Position numbers and translations under genes: made by a program. A DNA stretch of 64,000 nucleotides, from positions 29,907,786 through 29,971,785 of the forward strand of contig OZ024724.1 of NCBI GenBank assembly GCA_964016875.1. The letters run 5' to 3'. Origin of the DNA: Fallopia convolvulus. Lineage: Eukaryota; Streptophyta; Magnoliopsida; Caryophyllales; Polygonaceae. Under the pieces are notes generated by a model that did not search any database, had not been told where the DNA came from, and worked only from the letters and a program-made list of their open reading frames with translations. Position 1 is the first letter of the stretch. Each line of letters opens with the position of its first letter. This document shows, one piece after another, positions 58,801 to 64,000 of the stretch.

Positions 58801-60499
58801 GAAAGATATCAACCACTTCAGGATTTGCAATCATGTCAACATACCTAATCATAACATGTATTTATCACATTATTCAACAAAAATGAATAAGAACAGTAAT
58901 CAATTCCACAAAGTATATAAGAGTGGCATATGGAAACAGTATTAATAAGCAAGTAGAAACGTGTCCATGATATACAAATCAACAAGAATAGATTAACTAG
59001 CTCTACATGATTTGACAGCCATACCAATCCATAAAATAGGTGTTCCTTGAAGGAAAGAAAGCACAAAAATGTAAAATCTGTTTTGGGGATTTTATTAGAG
59101 GTCAAAACAAGTAATAAACAGCATGACCAAAAACTCTCAGTAGAAAATACATTCAAGGCAAGACATAGTGTTTAACAGATTAAAAAGATATTAAACAACT
59201 ATTGGTTATCAAATCAAGGATAAGTTCCCAACTATACCAATAAAAAAACACTTTATGATAAAAATAAATATCTGAAACATTGTGAAACTTAGAGAGCTAA
59301 TTCCTTAAAGCCCCCCTCAAATTGTTTCCATCGTCTTGAATGTCATGCTTTTGCATGAGAAGGGCCTTCAAATTTTCAAGCCAGAGGTCTTGGAATAGAT
59401 CCATTGAATAGCAGAATCAGTGAGAAGGAATGGAGACTAAATTAATCAACTAACCTTTGGCGTTGGCGCATATCAATGTCAGTTAATCCATGATATTTGT
59501 CAGGCAGTGGGAGTAAAGATTTGGTAAGAATTGAAAATGAACTAACTCGGACAGAGAGCTCTCCTGTAAATATAAACAAACAATACTTTGAAAGAAGAAA
59601 AAAGAAGAACTGTATGATCTGCATGACTGCATCTAGCAGTATATACTATGGTACACCCCGCACATAAGAGGAAGTAGGAACATAAAGTCGAGTCTCAACT
59701 ACAGATAACCACTAATACGACAAGGGCAATGCATATAGCTCAGCAAGAATGGGGACCTTTCTCAGTGCGCTTGATTGAGCCAGATGCCCCCAGAATGTCA
59801 CCAACATCTACAAGTGATTTCAACTGTTCAAAGTGATCGGTGGAAAGACGTTCCTTTTCACAGTAAAGCTGGGGTGAAGAACAAAAATTAACTTAATCGA
59901 TGTTGGATTACGTGCTATTGTATAAGCTTGATTGATGGTGGTGCTAAAGAAGAAATGAAATGTATAAGACCTGAATAGTCCCAGAATCATCCCGTAGGGT
60001 AAGAAAAGCAAGCTTGCCAAATGCTCGGCGAGCCATAATTCTTCCAGAAACGGATACATCATCAGAATCAGAGTTAGACTCTTCACCGGGTTGTAAATGT
60101 TCGTAAATCGTGTGGAGATCTGCCGCCAAATGAGTTCTATCCCACTTGTAAGCGTAGGGTTCAAGGCCCTTATCCCTTAACTCTTTTACCTAAGCTAATG
60201 AAAAAAGAGAGAGCATTTGTCATCAACCTGAATGAAACGCTATAAATTCAAACTAATTTCGGAAGTATCAGCAAATGCACCTTTCCGAGACGAATTGCGC
60301 GCACAGCGTATTTGTCGGAAGTAGAAGTAGGAGTAGAAGAAGACCTCCGATTCCTATTGGTGTTTGTGGTGGCGGAAGAGTCGGTGGAACGACATCTGAT
60401 GGGGGTGGCGCGGCAGGGAGAGGTCCAGTGGTGTAGGAGCAAATTCCTCCAATGGCGAGAGGAGATTGAGAAGCTCCAACTACAAACCTTGAGAGCCAT
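55857..60499 (-). CDS. Lysine--tRNA ligase, organelle-targeted class II type (14 exons, 577 aa)
   Basis: Charges tRNA-Lys with lysine for chloroplast and/or mitochondrial translation. The exons read from the minus strand are 60499-60281, 60189-59971, 59868-59757, 59563-59455, 58844-58787, 58501-58433, 58300-58193, 57901-57809, 57659-57555, 57438-57235, 57074-56980, 56503-56413, 56229-56071 and 55949-55857. All introns are GT/AG, and the exons sum to 1734 bp, an exact multiple of three with no internal stop. The N-terminus (MALKVCSWSFSISSRHWRN, then Ser/Thr/Arg-rich) looks like a transit peptide. The OB-fold anticodon domain follows (VSGRIMARRAFGKLAFLTLR). Class II motif 2 is FEKVYELGRIFRNEGLSTRH, and motif 3 is GLGIDRLVMLLTN near the C-terminus (DQH, stop). 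Arabidopsis OVA5 is a likely counterpart, similar in length. The family is certain; dual targeting is inference. Confidence 0.96.
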
Positions 60500-60656
60500 T
60501 ATCTCTTTGCTCAGAAGTTGGCACTAGTCAGTCGATTCATCGATGACAACAGGTTTCACATTGGTCTTCCCGCGCAGATGGGCTTGTGAGCCCTACTTTT
60601 ATTGGGCCTCGGCCCTGAAACTATTTAGTATAAAGGTGACAATATTTTTGTATTAT
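60500..60656 (-). promoter_or_regulatory. Presumed 5' UTR and proximal promoter of the lysyl-tRNA synthetase gene
   Basis: The 157 bp between the start codon and the tandem repeat hold no other gene. On the minus strand no strong TATA box was found close to the expected position. GGGCCT and GGCCC motifs (60604-60615), typical of the site II / GGCCCA elements of plant housekeeping genes, are present. This is inference only. Confidence 0.35.
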
Positions 60657-60724
60657 CATAAAACTTGGATTAGTATGAGACTAGTTGTCCCATAAAACTT
60701 GGATTAGTATGAGACTAGTTGTCC
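60657..60724. repeat. Perfect 34-bp tandem duplication spanning a Helitron 3' end
   Basis: CATAAAACTTGGATTAGTAT then GAGACTAGTTGTCC occurs at 60657-60690 and 60691-60724. Each copy contains the CTAG terminus (plus-strand CTAG at 60681-60684 and 60715-60718), and only the second is followed by the hairpin. Confidence 0.93.
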
Positions 60725-61311
60725 CTGTCGTGCCATGCACGACTATGACTCGATACTTTTTAGATATACTATAAAAAAGATATTAATAAACAAAAATATA
60801 ATATAAATTTTAATGTAAGTAATTTATTGATCGTAATATGTATAAAAATTATATTGTTTATTAAAATCAAATAAAACAAATAAATTTAGATTATTAAGTT
60901 TAAATAATGAGAATAATATATACAATGCTCATAAAATGTTATGGTAAATTTTCAAATTGTGAGTTGCAATAAAAGGAAGGTATTTTGACCAAACCTCTCA
61001 TAAGGAAGTATTTTGATTTAAAAAAGCATAGATTTATCAAAATATATAGGCCTATAATTATCTATTTATATAAATATTTTTTTATAAGGAAAACATTTTT
61101 TTATCACTATAGTTAAATATGACAGATAAGTGACGGGGTGAAAATAATACGATGTGGCATATGACGTGTCAAAAATTACATGACATGGTTTAAGGAAAAG
61201 ACGACATGTGGCAAAATTCGATGTGGCATATTCTAGAAGTGACATGTGGAAAAAGCTGACGTGGCGCTACGTGGAGACTTCAAACCTTATTGCTTTTATA
61301 TTTATTGTAGA
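60715..61311 (-). mobile_element. Small non-autonomous Helitron (597 bp)
   Basis: On the minus strand the 5' end is TCTACAATAAATATAAAA (from 61311), preceded by host A. The 3' end is a perfect 7-bp stem (GTCGTGC / GCACGAC, 60727-60743), an 8-nt spacer and CTAG (60718-60715), followed by host T. Both ends agree with insertion between A and T. The interior is AT-rich, has no coding sequence, and repeats GACGTGG / GACATGTGG words (61120-61290). Confidence 0.9.
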
Positions 61312-61699
61312 TTTGAACAATTATTTTCTAAGAGGGATTTGTCCCAAATATCCTAAAATAACATCCTAATTACTCGTTAGTTGAGTGAAACGTTTTTATC
61401 TCCAATATAGCCTTCCCTCTCTCAAGTCTAAGCCAAAAAGGAACCCGAAACTTGAGTATCGGCTAAACCTAGAACAATGAAATTTTCCAAGTCCTCTTAT
61501 TCGTCAGGGATTCTGCCATTGATGTCTTTATTTCCAGATTCGACAGTCGTGGGAGCTTTGTTCCGATCATCTCCGAGGCCATCTCCGATCACTAACACCC
61601 CAACTTCCAACTTTCTTTATTCGTGAGAGCTTTCACTACTTGCTTTTTTCGATTTCTGAAAAGATTACAAAAGTGTTTACCTATTTTGGGCGTATCCTC
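61312..61699. other. Spacer with a short open frame
   Basis: A 49-codon frame from ATG 61478 to TGA near 61625 (MKFSKSSYSSGILPLMSLF onward) is Ser/Pro-rich and unrecognised. It may be a first-exon remnant of a gene on the plus strand, but nothing confirms that. Confidence 0.3.
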
Positions 61700-63042
61700 T
61701 AGGGTTGAGCACGGTTCGGTCAAAACCGAAATTTTGGACCGAACCGAACCGAAACCGAATTTATTCGGTTCAGTTATCGGTTTAATGAATTTTAGAATTT
61801 CGGTTTCGGTTTCGATTCGATTTAATGCGGTTCGGTTCGGTTAAACCGAAATAAATAAAAGTTCTAATTATAAATTTCTATTTCTACGCGTCTCACACTC
61901 TCCTCTAGGCCCTCTTCTTTTATATCATCTTTCTCAAAAAGGAGAAGGTGAGAAACCCTTGCAGCAGAGCAAAGCGGCCACGCCTCTCAATCTCTCATCT
62001 GACATCTCTGTTCGCAATTCCCTCGCACGTCGGCCATCATCCCTAGCCCGTCGCCGTCAGACCTCGCGGTCGCTGACTCCGCATTCGCCAACGCCGGATC
62101 TCCCTTGTTATTGTTTTGTCGATCCTCTCCTTGCCGAGTTGCCGCCGACCGAGTTCCAACCGTTCAATCAACGCGTCTCACCACCCTCTCCGTTTAGTTT
62201 AGTTGTTCACCGCCTCAGCCTCTCATCGCTAGGGTTGCCATTGAAGGTTGTAGGTAAGTAAACTCGTGAAGCGCAAATTCATCCTCGATGTGAATTTTAA
62301 AGGCAAGGATTTGTGGAAATTGATTCGAGGAAGACGGATTTGTTGTGGTTGTTCCCGTGATTGATTATTGATTAGAAACTAATTCAGACTTTCAGAGGTT
62401 CTAAACTTTGAATGGAATTAAGGAGGATTTATTTCCTTTTTTGGTAAGGATTTATTTCCTTTTAATTTGGGGATGAGATTGATGTTGTTTACTTTCGTCA
62501 TTCGGATCATCGGATGTTGGGGTGTGATAATTTTGTACTATAAATTATTGGTGTCATGATGAAATTGATTCATTCGGCTTCTACAGTTTTCTACTGTATT
62601 TTGTGTGTTTGTGATACATGTAAGGTATGGATTTTTATGATGAATTATAAATAAATTAAAATAAGATTATTTATTTATGTATTCATCCTTGACATTTTAA
62701 TGATTAAGATTTAAAATTAGAATGATTAACGTTTGGTTTTATGTCCAATTCATAGTGGCTTTCTTTTTTTCAAAGGATTGGTTAATTCTTCAGTCACTTT
62801 GCACATCGCTTCGGTTTTTTAATATTTCGGTTCATTCGGTTTTTGTTTTAGTGTGAATTCTAGAAAGTTTAAATCCCTTAGGTTCATTCGGTTTTTTATT
62901 GAACCGAACCGATCAAAACCTAAACCGAACCGAACCGAAAAAGTTTGGTTCGGTTTTCGGTCCTTAAAAAATCAAATATCGGTTTTTGGTTCGGTTCGGT
63001 TTTGGTCGGTTCGGTTCGGTTTTGAACCGATGCTCAGCCCTA
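61700..63042. mobile_element. hAT-type non-autonomous element (1343 bp)
   Basis: The ends TAGGGTTGAGCA (left) and TAGGGCTGAGCA (right, minus strand) differ at one base of 12. Both are followed by 130-240 bp of CGGTTCGGTT / AACCGAACC words on both strands. The flanks GTATCCTC (61692-61699) and GTATTCTC (63043-63050) are an 8-bp duplication with one mismatch, as expected for hAT elements. The centre (61880-62270) is GC-richer, with a 100-codon Arg/Ser/Pro-rich frame (61959-62261) that ends beside a donor-like GTAGGTAAG. This resembles a 5' UTR/first exon rather than a transposase. Confidence 0.85.
61959..62261 (+). other. Exon-like open frame inside the hAT element
   Basis: It starts MQQSKAATPLNLSSDISVRN, is Arg/Ser/Pro-rich and is followed by a plausible splice donor (GTTGTAG|GTAAGTAA). 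No family is recognised. It could be a captured gene leader or the untranslated leader of an ancestral transposase gene. No downstream exon with transposase (BED or hATC) motifs was seen. Confidence 0.3.
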
Positions 63043-63179
63043 GTATTCTCATACTCATTGACTTTTATACACTACTACCTTTGAGATGGATTTAGTCCCT
63101 ATATTAATTTTGGTGCATTCTAACTAAATTCAGTTATTATTGTCATATAGCTGAATTTCAGTTTTTCCTGGGTCTTCTA

Positions 63180-63290
63180 TCAGGCGTACCCCCTTTCCCT
63201 TGGGCAGGGATACCCCCATCTTGACCCCCCAGATTTCGCTGTAGCGGAGCCTCACTGGTCAATGATGATGATGATGGTTCCCTATTAACC
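63180..63290 (+). repeat. Possible RTE-type LINE 3' tail
   Basis: GGCGTACCCCCTTTCCCTTG, GATTTCGCTGTAGCGGAGCC and TCACTGGTCA followed by (ATG)n (63260-63277) have the style of plant non-LTR retrotransposon 3' ends that finish in a short simple repeat. No coding part is attached. The identification is from memory and tentative. Confidence 0.4.
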
Positions 63291-63487
63291 AAGTATGGCA
63301 ATATATGATTTTAAATATCTATATTTGTATTTGAATTAGTAAAGGCCAACTACCTTTGTAGATACATATACCAATAAAAACATAGGCGGTTGCTTTTGTG
63401 TTTTAATATTTGTATGACATGTGTACTTTACATACACTTTATAGATAGAGTTCATAGATTTTGACTTCATCTGCATTAGGTTTGGGT

Positions 63488-63537
63488 TGACGCGCGCGCA
63501 CACACACACTCACACACACACACATATATATATATAC
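63488..63537. repeat. Compound microsatellite (CG)n(CA)n(TA)n
   Basis: CGCGCGCG, then CA units with one CTCA break, then TA units. The nearby open frame is only a translation of this repeat. Confidence 0.93.
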
Positions 63538-64000
63538 GTGTCGTATATAATAACTTTATTTATGCCGATATATTTCTGTATTTTAGGCATTCTATATCTT
63601 TGTAATTTGTCCAACCCTTTCTTTCTTCGCATCTTCTCTCTCCAGTGCTTCTACATTTATAACTTTGCTTCTAGATTTTTTTGCCTTTTGCCACCACTCT
63701 TGTTTGCTTTGGGATCGCCGTTAGTTTCGTTTGATTTTGCTGTTGTTTTTCATTGGTTGTGGCTCTGGTTGTCTGCTTTACTGTTCTTTGTTAGTTGCGG
63801 CTCTAAATTATGGTATTTTGTATCGACACTTTATATATGGTGTGTTCTTTTGGATAAATATTGTTCGATATGTTCCATCTATATCTTCTTGATAAAATTA
63901 TGTACATCATTTCTCTCTCTATCTACACTTTCTTTCTTTGTATCTTCTCTCTAGTGATTCTCCATCTATAGCTCTACTTCTTTATTTTTTTTCTTTTACC
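63538..64000. other. T-rich unassigned end of the window
   Basis: Pyrimidine-rich DNA with a hydrophobic, low-complexity open frame and no family motif. The phrase TTCTTTC(T)TCGCATCTTCTCT appears at about 63617 and again, varied, near 63930, which suggests a weak duplication. Confidence 0.3.

Noticed and set aside
63487..63954. 155-codon hydrophobic open frame
   Set aside because: It starts inside a CA/TA microsatellite and continues through T-rich DNA, so the hydrophobic residues simply reflect T-rich codons.
1..64000. CRISPR arrays, bacterial operons, tRNA or rRNA genes
   Set aside because: The repeats are transposon-derived or microsatellites, the genes have spliceosomal introns, and I could not recognise any tRNA or rRNA gene by eye.

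Overview
The window is nuclear DNA of a flowering plant, very probably a eudicot. It is AT-rich, its genes carry introns with GT/AG borders, and it is packed with plant transposon families: LINE, Ty1/copia, CACTA, Helitron, hAT, Harbinger and MULE types. I cannot name the species. Only one gene looks intact: a 14-exon organelle-type lysyl-tRNA synthetase on the minus strand (55857-60499). Almost everything else is mobile DNA, often nested, or decayed gene fragments.

Layout. 1-395 is the right end of a hAT-like element. It abuts a decayed LINE (396-4238) that is split by a solo LTR (1746-3135, perfect 5-bp target duplication). From about 4479 to 15255 lies a roughly 10.8-kb non-autonomous Helitron. 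Its terminal hairpin and CTAG end are clear, and its interior carries same-strand exon fragments of several unrelated plant genes: a FLP/MYB88-type MYB, myosin XI, an LRR protein, a Pol IV/V-type RNA polymerase largest subunit, a B1-type cyclin and a PP2C phosphatase. A Harbinger-type MITE sits in the PP2C intron. 15256-26697 holds a G/C-word repeat block, a second solo LTR of the first family (16252-17556), a second TTA-flanked MITE, a LINE scrap and long unassigned stretches. 26698-39489 is a CACTA (En/Spm) element, about 12.8 kb, with decayed TNPA-like and TNPD-like genes on the minus strand and an opposite-strand Myb/SANT-like gene in its 5' part.

40421-43000 is a minus-strand LINE. 43919-54173 is a minus-strand copia element. 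A plus-strand copia element (45444-49881) has inserted into its reverse transcriptase, and a GC-rich solo LTR (50343-51162) has inserted next to that. 54331-54835 is a MULE-type MITE with a perfect 9-bp target duplication. Upstream of the lysyl-tRNA synthetase gene, a 597-bp minus-strand Helitron ends 216 bp from the start codon, and a 1.34-kb hAT element (61700-63042) follows.

How it works together. The single working gene serves organellar protein synthesis. The rest records several rounds of insertion: LINE then LTR insertion then recombination to a solo LTR, copia into copia, and MITE into Helitron. The most interesting object is the gene-capturing Helitron; the CACTA element with a divergent Myb/SANT gene is second.
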